Source: Pseudomonas sp. S04
GTDB taxonomy: Bacteria; Pseudomonadota; Gammaproteobacteria; Pseudomonadales; Pseudomonadaceae
Direction of reading: 5' to 3'
Assembly: GCF_009834545.1 (NCBI RefSeq)
Contig: NZ_CP019427.1
Location: forward strand, 1,589,001-1,653,000
Length of the DNA: 64,000 bases
Under the pieces are notes generated by a model that was given only the letters and a program-made list of their open reading frames with translations, was not told the DNA's origin and made no database searches. Below, piece after piece: positions 24,546 to 33,827 of the stretch; the stretch's first letter is position 1, and every line of letters starts with the position of its first letter. The translations under genes and the position numbers were made by a program.

Positions 24546-26486
24546 TCACAACGGTTGCGGGTGCCCGATCAATCGGCCCATCGCGCCAAACAGCCCTAGT
24601 TCCTTGAGCGCTTGCAGTTCGCCTTGGGTCTCGACCCGTTCGGCAATCAGCGGCAGGTCGATGCTGTGGGTGGCGCGGTAGATGGCTTCGATGAACAGGC
24701 GCTTGTCGCTTTGCTCATCGATGGCGCGGATGTAGCTGCCGTCGACCTTCAGGTAGGCCAGGCCCAGTTGAGTCAAGTTGCCGATCTGGCTGAAGCTGCC
24801 GCCGAAGTGCTGCAGGCCGAGGCGATAACCTGTGTCGCGCAGGCTCAGGCACAACTGGCGCAGGGCGTCGGGCGGTGGCAGTTGGTGTTCGTCGATTTCC
24901 AGGGTCAGCAACGGCGCCAGGTCCGGCAGGGCATTGAGGGTGTCCTGGATGATGCGCAACTGTGCGGGGTCGCGCAGGGTGCTGCCGGACAGACTCAGGG
25001 CCAGCGGTTGGCGATGTTCGGCGAGGTGTTCGAGGGTGTGTTCGAGCATCGCCAGGTCAAAGCGTGCGGCCCAGCCCAGGCGTTCGATCCAGGGCAGGAA
25101 GTGCCCGGCGGCAATGGCTTCGCCTTGCGGGTCGAGCAGGCGTGCGAGGACTTTGTGATGCAACACCTGGCGGGTGTCGGCGCATTGCACCACCGGTTGA
25201 AAGTACAGTTGCAGCTTGCCGTGGCTCAGGGCGTCGTCGATCCAGCTGCGCCAGTCGTGCTGGGTCTGGTGCTGCGGGGCGCTGGACTGTGCCAGGTACA
25301 CCCACGGCCGCTCCGGTTGCAGTTGCGCCTGGGTCAGCGCCTGATCCAGGCGCATCAGCACGCAGTTGGTGCGCTCGCCGGGGACAAAGGGCACCACGCC
25401 CAGGTGCGCGACGGGCATGCAATCGCTGGCACCCGTGAGGCGCAGGTTTTCCAGGGTGGCACTGATTTCCCCGGCCAGGCGTGTCGCTTCCTGGCTGTCC
25501 AGCCCCGGGGTCAGCAGGCTGAACTCGCCGCCACGGTTGCGCGCGGCCAACCAGGCCCGCCGTTCGGGTGACTGGGTCAGGCGTTTGAGCAGTTGGCCGA
25601 TGGTGGTGATCAGCGCATCGGTGTGCTGCCCGCCCAGGCGTTGGTTGAGACCGGCCAGGTCATTGATCCGGAACATCAGCAGGTGACCGGCGCTGCTTTG
25701 CTCGGTGACCAGCAGGCGCTCGGCCAGTTGTTCGTCGAGCAAGCGTCGGTTGGCCAGCCCGGTGAGGTTGTCCTGGTAGGACTCGGCGCGCAGTTTTTCA
25801 CTGCGCGCCGCTTCTTCGGCAAACAGGCCCTTGAGTTTCTCGACCATCTGGTTCATCGCCAGCATGACGCGCTTGAGCTCCGGGGTCCTGGGCAGTCTGG
25901 CAGTACTGAGGAACTCCCGGTTACTGATGGCCTGCGCCTGGGTCACCAGGGTGTCGAGCGGGCGCAATTGGCGGCGCAGCAGCCAGCCGCCGAACACCGC
26001 GCTGAGCAAACCACACAGGAGCAACCAGAGCAGGCTGCCGAGGCTGCTGTCCCAGAGTTTAGCCAGAGCAAACTGCGGGTTGCTCTGCACTTCGACCCGG
26101 GCTACCTGTTCCCAGCCGCGCATGATCAGCGCGTCACCGCCCTGGGGGCGCAGGTCGACCAGCCTGACGAACCAGTGGGGCACTCCTTCGGTTGTGGCCG
26201 CGCTGCTGCGCTCGACTAGCAGTTGCTCGTCCTCGATGTTGACCACCCGGATACTGGCGAAGTAGCCGCTGTCAAAAATCGAGCTGACCATCAACTCGAT
26301 CATCGCCGGGTCGTCCACCTGGCTGGTCAGAGACAGGCCGAGCGCCGTGGCGGCGTCCTGGGCGTGGGAGCGCAATTGACCGAGCATCTGCTCGCGCGAG
26401 CTCTCCAGGCTGACAAAAAAACTGCCGCTGAAGGCCACCAGCAAGAACAGGCAGATGGCCAGGAACAACTGTTTGAGTAGCGACAT
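24546..26486 (-). CDS. lapD: c-di-GMP receptor LapD (degenerate GGDEF-EAL)
   Basis: The 646-residue inner-membrane protein has an N-terminal helix (about 8-25), a periplasmic LapG-binding domain, a second helix (LLWLLLCGLLSAVFGGWLL, about 150-170), a HAMP domain, a GGDEF-like domain and an EAL-like domain. Both catalytic motifs are degenerate: RGGEF in place of GGDEF near residue 317, and KVLARLL in place of EALAR near residue 445. That is the pattern of LapD, which binds c-di-GMP without making or breaking it and signals inside-out to sequester LapG. It lies 26 bp downstream of lapG on the same strand and is convergent with lapA. Confidence 0.93.
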   Translation of the reverse strand: MSLLKQLFLAICLFLLVAFSGSFFVSLESSREQMLGQLRSHAQDAATALGLSLTSQVDDPAMIELMVSSIFDSGYFASIRVVNIEDEQLLVERSSAATTEGVPHWFVRLVDLRPQGGDALIMRGWEQVARVEVQSNPQFALAKLWDSSLGSLLWLLLCGLLSAVFGGWLLRRQLRPLDTLVTQAQAISNREFLSTARLPRTPELKRVMLAMNQMVEKLKGLFAEEAARSEKLRAESYQDNLTGLANRRLLDEQLAERLLVTEQSSAGHLLMFRINDLAGLNQRLGGQHTDALITTIGQLLKRLTQSPERRAWLAARNRGGEFSLLTPGLDSQEATRLAGEISATLENLRLTGASDCMPVAHLGVVPFVPGERTNCVLMRLDQALTQAQLQPERPWVYLAQSSAPQHQTQHDWRSWIDDALSHGKLQLYFQPVVQCADTRQVLHHKVLARLLDPQGEAIAAGHFLPWIERLGWAARFDLAMLEHTLEHLAEHRQPLALSLSGSTLRDPAQLRIIQDTLNALPDLAPLLTLEIDEHQLPPPDALRQLCLSLRDTGYRLGLQHFGGSFSQIGNLTQLGLAYLKVDGSYIRAIDEQSDKRLFIEAIYRATHSIDLPLIAERVETQGELQALKELGLFGAMGRLIGHPQPL

Positions 26487-26512
26487 AGGACGCTCCTTGT
26501 TGATCGGCGATG

Positions 26513-27220
26513 TTAGCCGTCGCCCACGGCAAAACCTTCGGCCTGCATCTTCTGCAGCACATCCTGCCAGCGTGACAGGCGCTTGGCGTCGCCTTTGCGT
26601 TTGCCGCCGTCCGCCCCCGGCATGTACAGGCCTTCGGCATTGAAGGCGTACACCGGCAGCAGGTCCTTGCGGTTCGAGGCGGGGCGGATGTCGCTGATCA
26701 GGTTGTCGAGCACCAGCGGGTCGGCGCTGGGGGTGGCGTAGTAGGTCAGCACCATGTGCGCCTGATTGCGGGTCAGGGCCTTGACGTAGGTAATGCGCAG
26801 TTTTTCACTGGGCACGCCGAGGTTGCGCAGGCTGAAATATTTGGCCAAAGCGTAGTCTTCGCAGTCGCCGGCACCCTTGACCAGGGATTCGATGGGGGTT
26901 GCCCAATAATCGGTCTGGCGCCAGATGCGAGTGTCGTCGCGAAAGCTCAATTGCTGGTTGAAGAAGCGATTGACGGCGGTCAGCTGCTCACGTTCGGGTT
27001 GTCGGGTTTCGCCTTGCAGCATCTGGTTCCATGCCTCGATCCGTCCCTGGGCGCTGCCCAGAGGGCCGTAGCGTTGCTCGGCCGTTTGCAGGATCTGGGC
27101 GAAATTCCAGTTCGCCCGGACATTGCCTGGCCCTGTCAGCCAAAAAACGCTCAACAGCAGCCATCCGCCGAGCCAAAGTCGGAGCGTTGACCATCCTGGG
27201 CGACGCCGACTGCGGGACAT
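26513..27220 (-). CDS. lapG: Periplasmic cysteine protease LapG
   Basis: The 235-residue protein has an N-terminal hydrophobic signal (LWLGGWLLLSVFWL) and the bacterial transglutaminase-like cysteine proteinase domain, with the Cys-His-Asp triad visible as C120 (GAGDCEDYA), H155 (RNQAHMVL) and D172 (LVLDNL). LapG cleaves LapA at a TAAG motif and releases it from the cell surface when c-di-GMP is low; the matching motif is present in this LapA. It requires calcium in the characterised homologue. Translated first in the lapG-lapD pair. The ribosome binding site before ATG 27220 is weak. Confidence 0.92.
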   Translation of the reverse strand: MSRSRRRPGWSTLRLWLGGWLLLSVFWLTGPGNVRANWNFAQILQTAEQRYGPLGSAQGRIEAWNQMLQGETRQPEREQLTAVNRFFNQQLSFRDDTRIWRQTDYWATPIESLVKGAGDCEDYALAKYFSLRNLGVPSEKLRITYVKALTRNQAHMVLTYYATPSADPLVLDNLISDIRPASNRKDLLPVYAFNAEGLYMPGADGGKRKGDAKRLSRWQDVLQKMQAEGFAVGDG

Positions 27221-27278
27221 GTCTGGCTGCTCAAATGCAGATGGGTGAAGTCTAGGCGATATTTTCCGCGGGGCGGGC

Positions 27279-27674
27279 TCAGGTCCTGGGCAGGGTTTTC
27301 TGGCGCAGGATGTACACCGTCACCAGCACCGCGCTGGTCAGCATGAAGCCGCGAGCCCACGGCAGGGGCACCAGGTAGCACGACAGGCCGATGCTCAACC
27401 ACATCAGGCCAATGGCGTAGACCTTGCCCTTGAGGGGAATACCATTGCCGTCCAGGTAGTCGCGGATCCAGGGGCCGAGGCGCGGGTGCTGCACCAGCCA
27501 CTGGTAGAAACGCGGCGAACTGCGGGCAAAACAGGCGGCCGCCAGCAGCAGGAACGGGGTGGTGGGCAGGACAGGCAGGAAGATGCCGATCACTCCCAAC
27601 GCTACGCTCAACCAGCCGATGGCCAGGAGCACGTAGCGCAGCATCAGGGAGCGGTTGCCTATGGGATCAGCCAC
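27279..27674 (-). CDS. YbaN family (DUF454) inner-membrane protein
   Basis: This 131-residue protein has the DUF454 pattern: LLAIGWLSVALGVIGIFLPV, then LPTTPFLLLAAACFARSSPRFY, then a short loop LGPWIRDYLDGNGIP and two more hydrophobic helices, giving three to four membrane segments. E. coli YbaN is of unknown function. The start is GTG 27674, with ATG 27644 as an alternative. It starts 10 bp after the UPF0149 gene and is 58 bp upstream of lapG on the same strand, so it may share a transcript with lapGD. Confidence 0.85.
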   Translation of the reverse strand: MADPIGNRSLMLRYVLLAIGWLSVALGVIGIFLPVLPTTPFLLLAAACFARSSPRFYQWLVQHPRLGPWIRDYLDGNGIPLKGKVYAIGLMWLSIGLSCYLVPLPWARGFMLTSAVLVTVYILRQKTLPRT

Positions 27675-27684
27675 AGGCAGGGAC

Positions 27685-28272
27685 TCAGTGGTGACGAGGC
27701 TTGAGGATCGCCGGTTTTTCGTCAGGGGCGTTGCACAGCAGGTACAGCGCGGTCAGGGCTTCCGGGATCTGGACGATCATGTCGTCCATCAGGTTGGCGT
27801 CGGCGGCGATGTCGGAGAACTCCGGCTGCTCGTCGAACAGACCCGAACCGACCATGATCGGCAGGAGCATTTCGCTGACTTCGTCTTCGGCGGTTTCGAA
27901 CCAGGCTTCTTCGCGCAGGAACACCCCTTCCATGAAGCCGATGCACCAGCCGCGCAGGTCGGAGTCGTCCGGCTCTTCGCCGAGGTCGAGGTCGCACGGC
28001 AGCTCGAATTCTTCATCGGCCGCCAGCTGGCGAGCGATGTGGGCCTTGAGGGCCAGCAAGGTCGCTTCGATTTCTTCGCGCTGGGCGTCGCTGCTGTAGT
28101 GCGGTTCTTCGGCGAACAGGGCGTCGATCCATTCGCGGTCCGGCACGGTTTCCGAACAGATCGACAGGGCGGTCAGATAGCCGTGGGCGGCCACGTAGTC
28201 CAGCGCCTCGTCATGCAGCTCGTCGGCGTCGAGGAAGGCTTGCAGGCGGGTTAGTTGCTCAGCGAAGGACAT
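27685..28272 (-). CDS. UPF0149 (YecA/YgfB-type) family protein
   Basis: The 195-residue acidic protein shows LQAFLDADELHDEALDYVAA at the N-terminus, LRGWCIGFMEGVFLREEAWF in the middle, and EALTALYLLCNAPDE near the C-terminus, as in UPF0149 family proteins (YgfB/YecA). It lacks the C-terminal SEC-C zinc motif of longer YecA proteins. In P. aeruginosa a YgfB member is reported to influence ampD and beta-lactam resistance; whether this paralogue does so is unknown. Cytoplasmic. It probably leads the transcript that includes the YbaN-type gene. Confidence 0.82.
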   Translation of the reverse strand: MSFAEQLTRLQAFLDADELHDEALDYVAAHGYLTALSICSETVPDREWIDALFAEEPHYSSDAQREEIEATLLALKAHIARQLAADEEFELPCDLDLGEEPDDSDLRGWCIGFMEGVFLREEAWFETAEDEVSEMLLPIMVGSGLFDEQPEFSDIAADANLMDDMIVQIPEALTALYLLCNAPDEKPAILKPRHH

Positions 28273-28573
28273 TAGGGGGGCTACCTTGGGAATATACGAT
28301 GAACAATTCTAGGCGTTCTTGAGCGCTCAGGCCAGCCGCGCGGCGGATTTGCCCACAATCGGCAGCTGCTGGATAAGGATACGGGGCGATCAAAGGCGGC
28401 TATTCGTCAGTGGTGTCCATTGCCGGGCAGGGCTCGGGTATACTCGCGCGTTTTGCATGCCCTGCAGCTGCCCGCGCACTGCGGACAAATCCGCTAACGG
28501 ATCTGTCCGTGAACTACTCGGTGTTTTGATCCAGCCTGCATCCAGGGATATTCAGCACCCATCGGAGTTTTCC

Positions 28574-30700
28574 ATGCTCGAACAGGCTCAACGCGTCCTC
28601 AAGGACATCTTCGGCTACGACAGTTTCCGTGGCCGCCAGGGTGCCATTATTGAGCGCGTGGCCAGCGGTGGCGACGCCCTGGTCCTGATGCCTACCGGTG
28701 GCGGCAAGTCCTTGTGTTTCCAGGTCCCGGCCCTGTTGCGCGAAGGGTTGGCAGTGGTGGTTTCGCCGTTGATCGCCCTGATGGACGATCAAGTCGCCAC
28801 CCTGGAAGAGCTGGGTGTGGCCGCGGCGTCACTCAACTCCACCTTGAGCGCCGAGCAGCAGCGTGACCTGGCGACGCGGATCAAGCGTGGCGAAGTGAAG
28901 ATGCTGTACCTGGCGCCAGAGCGCCTGGTCCAGCCGCGGATGCTGGCCTTCCTGCAGAGCCTGGAAATCGCCCTGTTCGCTATCGACGAAGCCCACTGTG
29001 TGTCGCAATGGGGCCACGACTTCCGCCGCGAGTACTTGCAGCTGGGCCAGTTGGCCGAGCTGTTCCCCAACGTCCCGCGTATCGCCCTGACGGCCACCGC
29101 CGACAAGCGCACCCGCGAAGAAATCGTCGACCGTCTGCATTTGCAGGACGCCGAACGATTCCTGTCGAGCTTCGACCGACCGAACATCTTCTACCGCATC
29201 GTCCCCAAGGAGCAGCCACGCAAGCAGTTGCTGGCGTTCCTCGCTGAACGCCGCAGCGATGCCGGCATCGTCTACTGCCTGTCGCGCAAGAAAGTCGACG
29301 AAGTGGCGGTGTTCCTCAGTGAGCAGGGCTTCCCGGCGCTGCCGTATCACGCCGGCCTGCCCAACGAAACCCGAGCCCATAACCAGAAGCGCTTCCTCAA
29401 CGAGGAAGGCCTGATCATGGTCGCGACCGTGGCGTTCGGCATGGGTATCGACAAGCCCAACGTGCGGTTCGTCGCGCACCTGGACTTGCCCAAGTCCCTC
29501 GAAGCGTACTACCAGGAAACCGGTCGTGGCGGCCGTGATGGCCTGCCGGCAGATGCCTGGATGGCCTACGGCCTGCAGGACGTGGTGATGCTCAAGCAAA
29601 TGCTGCAGAACTCCGAGGGCGACGAGCGTCACAAGCGTCTGGAGCAGCACAAGCTCGATGCCATGCTCTCGCTGTGTGAAGAGACTCGCTGCCGCCGGCA
29701 GACCCTGCTGGCCTACTTCGACGAAGACATGCCGCAACCCTGCGGCCATTGCGACAACTGCGTCGACGGCGTGCAAACCTGGGACGCCACCGAGCCGGCG
29801 CGCCAGGCGCTGTCGGCCATCTACCGGACTGGCCAGCGTTATGGCGTCGGCCATCTGGTGGAGGTGCTGCTGGGCAAGGACAACGAGAAGGTCCGCGGTG
29901 CCGGGCATCAACACCTGTCGGTGTTTGGCGTCGGCAAGGGGCGGGCGGAAGGCGAGTGGCGCTCGCTGTTCCGCCAACTGGTGGCCCGTGGCCTGGCCGA
30001 CATCGACCTCGAAGGCTACGGCGGCCTGCGCCTGAGCGACAGTTGCCGACCGCTGCTCAAGGGCGAAGTGACCCTGGAGCTGCGCCGCGACCTGAAACCG
30101 CAAACCACCGCCAAGAGCAGCTCCAGCCATGCCAGCCAACTGGTACGCGGCGAAGAGCGCGAACAGTGGGAAGCCTTGCGCGCCCTGCGGCGCAAACTCG
30201 CCGAAGAGCATGGCGTGCCGCCCTATGTCATCTTCCCGGACTCGACCCTGCTGGAAATGCTTCGCAGCCAGCCCGGTACCCTGGCGGAAATGGCCCGGGT
30301 CAGCGGGGTCGGTGCCCGCAAGCTCGAGCGTTATGGCGAGGCGTTCCTCGAAGTGCTCGGCGGCCAGGCGGAGGCGCCGAAGGTGGTGGCCGACCTGCGC
30401 CACGAACTGATCACCCTGGCACGCGCGGGCATGACCCCGCTGCAGATTGCCGGCCAACTGCAATGTTCGGAGAAAAACGTCTATACCCTGCTGGCGGAAG
30501 CCATTGGCAAACAGCAGCTGTCCCTGGAGCAGGCACTGGATCTGCCCGAAGACCTGTTGGGCGAAATCCAGGACGCGTTCCTCGACGGCGAGGGCGAATT
30601 GCCGCCGGTGGCAGAGATCGCACCGTTGTTTGTCGGTCGGGTGCCTGAGGGGGTCCTGTACTGCGTCCGGGCGGCCTTGCAGTCGGAATTCGAGATCTGA
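28574..30700 (+). CDS. recQ: ATP-dependent DNA helicase RecQ
   Basis: The product is 708 residues from ATG 28574 ([20 protein letters not shown]); the open frame extends to 28319 but that part is not conserved in style. It has the Q-motif (FRGRQ), Walker A PTGGGKS (about residue 39), the DEAH box [15 protein letters not shown] (about 137), motif [12 protein letters not shown], the zinc cysteines ending CGHCDNC (about 392-398), an RQC winged helix and a C-terminal HRDC domain (about 530-610). RecQ unwinds DNA 3' to 5' in recombination and repair. Full length and intact. It is divergent from the UPF0149 gene. Confidence 0.93.
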   Translation: MLEQAQRVLKDIFGYDSFRGRQGAIIERVASGGDALVLMPTGGGKSLCFQVPALLREGLAVVVSPLIALMDDQVATLEELGVAAASLNSTLSAEQQRDLATRIKRGEVKMLYLAPERLVQPRMLAFLQSLEIALFAIDEAHCVSQWGHDFRREYLQLGQLAELFPNVPRIALTATADKRTREEIVDRLHLQDAERFLSSFDRPNIFYRIVPKEQPRKQLLAFLAERRSDAGIVYCLSRKKVDEVAVFLSEQGFPALPYHAGLPNETRAHNQKRFLNEEGLIMVATVAFGMGIDKPNVRFVAHLDLPKSLEAYYQETGRGGRDGLPADAWMAYGLQDVVMLKQMLQNSEGDERHKRLEQHKLDAMLSLCEETRCRRQTLLAYFDEDMPQPCGHCDNCVDGVQTWDATEPARQALSAIYRTGQRYGVGHLVEVLLGKDNEKVRGAGHQHLSVFGVGKGRAEGEWRSLFRQLVARGLADIDLEGYGGLRLSDSCRPLLKGEVTLELRRDLKPQTTAKSSSSHASQLVRGEEREQWEALRALRRKLAEEHGVPPYVIFPDSTLLEMLRSQPGTLAEMARVSGVGARKLERYGEAFLEVLGGQAEAPKVVADLRHELITLARAGMTPLQIAGQLQCSEKNVYTLLAEAIGKQQLSLEQALDLPEDLLGEIQDAFLDGEGELPPVAEIAPLFVGRVPEGVLYCVRAALQSEFEI

Positions 30701-30772
30701 GCAGCACTTCGCAAGATGTAACGATTCAGTACAGAGTCACCCTTGCTTCGTATCAAGGGTCATGCTTAGCTG

Positions 30773-30785
30773 ACTAATAATTAGT
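30773..30785. promoter_or_regulatory. Palindromic operator candidate upstream of marR-type gene
   Basis: ACTAATAATTAGT is a perfect 13-bp palindrome (6-1-6) 34 bp before the MarR-family start. AT-rich palindromes of this form are typical MarR/SlyA binding sites, so autoregulation is likely. Its TAATAAT core also overlaps a plausible -10. Confidence 0.55.
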
Positions 30786-30818
30786 TTCATCCTATTTCAG
30801 TCTAATCATGAGTTCTTT

Positions 30819-31253
30819 ATGTCGTTAACCGAACAACACCGTTTTGGCATGCAGTTGGCGCAAATGTCTCGTGGCTGGCGCGCCGAACTGGATCGCCGCC
30901 TTGCCGGGCTCGGTCTGTCCCAGGCGCGCTGGTTGGTGCTGCTGCACCTGGCTCGTTTCGAAGACGCGCCGACCCAGCGGGAATTGGCACAAAGCGTGGG
31001 TGTTGAAGGTCCCACCCTGGCCCGACTGCTCGACAGCCTGGAAAGCCAGGGGCTGGTGCAACGCCAGGCAGTGGTGGAAGACCGCCGGGCGAAAAAAATT
31101 GTCCTGTGTGACACCGCCCGCCCGTTGATCGAACAAATCGAAACCATCGCCAACGCACTGCGCCAGGAACTGTTCGAGGGCGTGGACGAAGCCGAACTGG
31201 CATTGTGCATGCGTGTCCACGGGCGCATCCTGGCAAACCTGGAAAAACCCTGA
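30819..31253 (+). CDS. MarR-family transcriptional regulator
   Basis: The 144-residue protein has the MarR winged-helix layout: an N-terminal dimerisation helix (EQHRFGMQLAQMSRGWRAEL), HTH (TQRELAQSVGVEGPTLARLL), the wing with DRRAKKIVL, and a C-terminal dimerisation helix. It is closest in pattern to the SlyA-type subgroup. Ligand and targets are unknown; the perfect palindrome just upstream suggests self-repression. It is convergent with plpD, 22 bp away. Confidence 0.87.
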   Translation: MSLTEQHRFGMQLAQMSRGWRAELDRRLAGLGLSQARWLVLLHLARFEDAPTQRELAQSVGVEGPTLARLLDSLESQGLVQRQAVVEDRRAKKIVLCDTARPLIEQIETIANALRQELFEGVDEAELALCMRVHGRILANLEKP

Positions 31254-31275
31254 GGCCCGGGGCACACGCTCCTGA

Positions 31276-33465
31276 TTAGAAGGTCTGCCCCAGGTTCATG
31301 TAGATCGCCTGTTCGTCATCGTCGTTGAACCCGTAGCTGAAGTTCAGCGGCCCCAGTGGCGTATCAAACCCCAGGAATATGCTGACGGCGTTGATGTAGC
31401 CGCTGTCGAACTCGTTGTCGTTGTTCCACGCCCGGCCGCGTTCCAGCGAGCCGCCGGCGTACAGCGGGAAGTCCAGTGGCAGGTAGGCGCGCGGGGTCAG
31501 GCGCCGGTAATAGACGGCCCGGGCCAGGCTGACGTTCTGGCCGGAGATCGAGTCCTCGCGAAAGCCCGAGAGTTGCCGCGCACCGCCCAGCAGGAAGCTG
31601 GAAGTCACCACATTGGCCTGGTCCAGGGTGCGTCCGTAGCGACCGCCGAGGATGTAGGTGTCCGGGCCGAAGCTCAAGGCCTTGTCCAGTTTGAACTCCC
31701 ACTGGCGATAGCGCTGGTCCGAGCCCAGTTCCGGCTCGAACTCACGGAATGACAGGCCGATGTCTTCACCCGCGTGGGGGAAGTACACGTTGTCCAGCGA
31801 GTCGAACGAGTACTTGAGCTCATAGAACCCTTCATTGAAGCTTTCGCTGGGCAGGTCCTGGTCGCCGATACGCACGTCCGCCTTGCCCCAGGCTTCGCCA
31901 ACCCCCAGGCGGATCTCGCCACTGTTGCCGATCTGCCGTCCCACGTTCAGGCCAAAGCCGTAGCGCTCCAGGCGGTACTCGGCCACCGGGTCGTTGTCGA
32001 GGATGGCGTCGACGTTCTGTGACTCGATCGCCGCATAAGGCGCAATGAAGTAGCGCGAGCCCACGTCCAGGGGTTGATAGAACTCACTGTACAGCTCCTG
32101 CTGGTCGCCGATCTGCACCCGGGTCAGCCACTCGGCGCCGAGGCGGTTGATGCCGTTCATGCGGTAACTGGCGCCGATGTTGAAGGCGCTGTCGCCTTCC
32201 ATGTCGTCGGACAGGTTCAGCCCCAGGCGCAGGTAGTCGGTGCCGGTGCGCTTGCCGCGCGCACGGATCACCAGGGTGTTGTCCGCGCCCTTGTGGACCA
32301 CCCGGTACTGCACCTGCTCGAAGTAATCCAGGCCATACAGGGTGCCCATGTCGGTCTGCAGCCGGCCCATGTCCAGTGGTTCGCCGATGTGCTGGCGGAT
32401 GTAGTAGCGGATCACGTCATCGCCGACTTTCGAATCGTTCTCGACCTTGATCGCGGTGATGATCGGGGTGCGCTGACCGGGTGCGCGGGCGGCCGTCAGT
32501 TCGGCATCCACCGTTTCAGTGGGGCGCAGGCGGGCCAGGCGGGCATCGAGGATGCGCGTGGCGCGGTAACCGGCGTCGATCATTTCCTGGGCCTTGCCGA
32601 AGTCGGTCACGCCGAAGCTGGCCAGGGCCGGCTGGACCAGCACATCATCGGGGTGCAGGGTCGCCAGTTGTTCTTCGGAGTTGCTGCGGGTCATCAGGGT
32701 GATCGACTGGTTCAGCACATCGACCACGGTTGTCAGTTGTTTACGGCTGCGCAGCGGGGTGCCGATGTCGACCACGATGGCGATATCGACGCCCATCTCG
32801 CGGGCCACGTCCAGCGGGATATTGTCGGTCATGCCGCCGTCCACCAGCAGCCGGCCGTCGAGTTCGACCGGGGCGAACACCGCCGGGATCGACATGCTCG
32901 CGCGGATCACCTGGGGCAAGTGGCCCTTGCGGAACACCACCTTTTCGCCGCTGGCGATATCGGTGGCCACGGCGCGGAACGGAATCGGCAGCTTGTCGAA
33001 GTCACGGGTATCACTGGCGTGGGCCAGCAGGCTTTCCAGCAGCAGTGCCAGGTTCTGCCCCTGGATCACGCCCAGAGGCAGGCCGAGGCTGCCGTCGTCG
33101 CGAAAGCTCAGTTTCTGTTTGACCAGGAAATCGCGGTCGTCCTGTTTGCGTCGAAACGGCACGTCGGCCCGCGGCGGGGCGTCCGACAGCGCCTGTTGCC
33201 AGTCAATCCCCAGCGCCAGCTTTTCCAGCTCATCGACCTTGTACCCTGAGGCATACAGCCCACCGATCACTGCGCCCATGCTGGTGCCGGCGATGGCATC
33301 AATATGGATACCTTGTTCTTCCAGCGCCTTGAGCACCCCAATGTGGGCCAGCCCGCGGGCAGCGCCGCCGGACAGGACCAGGCCGATTTTCGGTCGTGGG
33401 TTTTCAGCCGCCACGACGCACAAGGGCAGTAAACACAGAAGCAGGCAGGACAGCAGGCGGCGCAT
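31276..33465 (-). CDS. plpD: Patatin-like type Vd autotransporter phospholipase PlpD
   Basis: The product (729 residues from ATG 33465) carries a signal peptide (LLSCLLLCLLPLCVVAA), a patatin lipase domain with the oxyanion loop GLVLSGGAARG, nucleophile Ser62 in GTSMG and catalytic Asp in VDGGMTDN (about residue 207), then a POTRA-like domain and a 16-strand-type outer-membrane barrel ending GQTF. Length matches P. aeruginosa PlpD (728). Class A1 phospholipase activity and type Vd self-secretion are known for that homologue. The 34-residue upstream extension of the ORF is rejected because it hides the signal peptide. Starts divergently from the Rdx-type gene. Confidence 0.9.
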   Translation of the reverse strand: MRRLLSCLLLCLLPLCVVAAENPRPKIGLVLSGGAARGLAHIGVLKALEEQGIHIDAIAGTSMGAVIGGLYASGYKVDELEKLALGIDWQQALSDAPPRADVPFRRKQDDRDFLVKQKLSFRDDGSLGLPLGVIQGQNLALLLESLLAHASDTRDFDKLPIPFRAVATDIASGEKVVFRKGHLPQVIRASMSIPAVFAPVELDGRLLVDGGMTDNIPLDVAREMGVDIAIVVDIGTPLRSRKQLTTVVDVLNQSITLMTRSNSEEQLATLHPDDVLVQPALASFGVTDFGKAQEMIDAGYRATRILDARLARLRPTETVDAELTAARAPGQRTPIITAIKVENDSKVGDDVIRYYIRQHIGEPLDMGRLQTDMGTLYGLDYFEQVQYRVVHKGADNTLVIRARGKRTGTDYLRLGLNLSDDMEGDSAFNIGASYRMNGINRLGAEWLTRVQIGDQQELYSEFYQPLDVGSRYFIAPYAAIESQNVDAILDNDPVAEYRLERYGFGLNVGRQIGNSGEIRLGVGEAWGKADVRIGDQDLPSESFNEGFYELKYSFDSLDNVYFPHAGEDIGLSFREFEPELGSDQRYRQWEFKLDKALSFGPDTYILGGRYGRTLDQANVVTSSFLLGGARQLSGFREDSISGQNVSLARAVYYRRLTPRAYLPLDFPLYAGGSLERGRAWNNDNEFDSGYINAVSIFLGFDTPLGPLNFSYGFNDDDEQAIYMNLGQTF

Positions 33466-33535
33466 CGGGTATCTCGGGTGAGCGGTAAAGGCGGCTATTA
33501 TAGCGACGCCATCGAACTCAGGAGTCTCGCAAACC

Positions 33536-33820
33536 ATGTCTGCCCGTAAACCGGAAGTGGTCATCACCTATTGCACGCAATGCCAATGGCTGCTGCGCGC
33601 CGCCTGGCTGGCTCAGGAACTGCTCAGCACCTTCAGTGACGAGCTGGGCAAAGTGTCGTTGGTGCCCGGCACCGGCGGGGTGTTCCAGATTACCTGTGAC
33701 GACGTGCAGATCTGGGAGCGCAAGGCTGACGGCGGTTTCCCCGAAGCCAAGGTGCTCAAGCAGCGGCTGCGCGACCAGATCGATCCGCAGCGCGACCTGG
33801 GCCACAACGATCGCAGTTGA
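33536..33820 (+). CDS. SelT/SelW/SelH-type thioredoxin-like (Rdx family) protein
   Basis: This 94-residue protein has the Rdx-family pattern: an N-terminal beta strand ending in CTQC (VVITYCTQCQWLLRAAW), then GTGGVFQITCDDVQIWERKADGGFPEAKVLKQRLRD. Both redox cysteines are present; the selenocysteine of eukaryotic SelW is a cysteine here. A redox role is inferred for the family; partners are unknown. Small cytoplasmic protein. It is divergent from plpD and converges with the EamA gene, 8 bp away. Confidence 0.87.
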   Translation: MSARKPEVVITYCTQCQWLLRAAWLAQELLSTFSDELGKVSLVPGTGGVFQITCDDVQIWERKADGGFPEAKVLKQRLRDQIDPQRDLGHNDRS

Positions 33821-33827
33821 GCGACGC

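Noticed and set aside
28319..28573. N-terminal extension of RecQ
   Set aside because: The first 85 codons of the open frame are Cys/Arg/Ser-rich without similarity to RecQ; the conserved protein begins at ATG 28574.
28829..30463. 544-codon ORF opposite recQ
   Set aside because: Shadow frame; RecQ helicase motifs are complete on the + strand.
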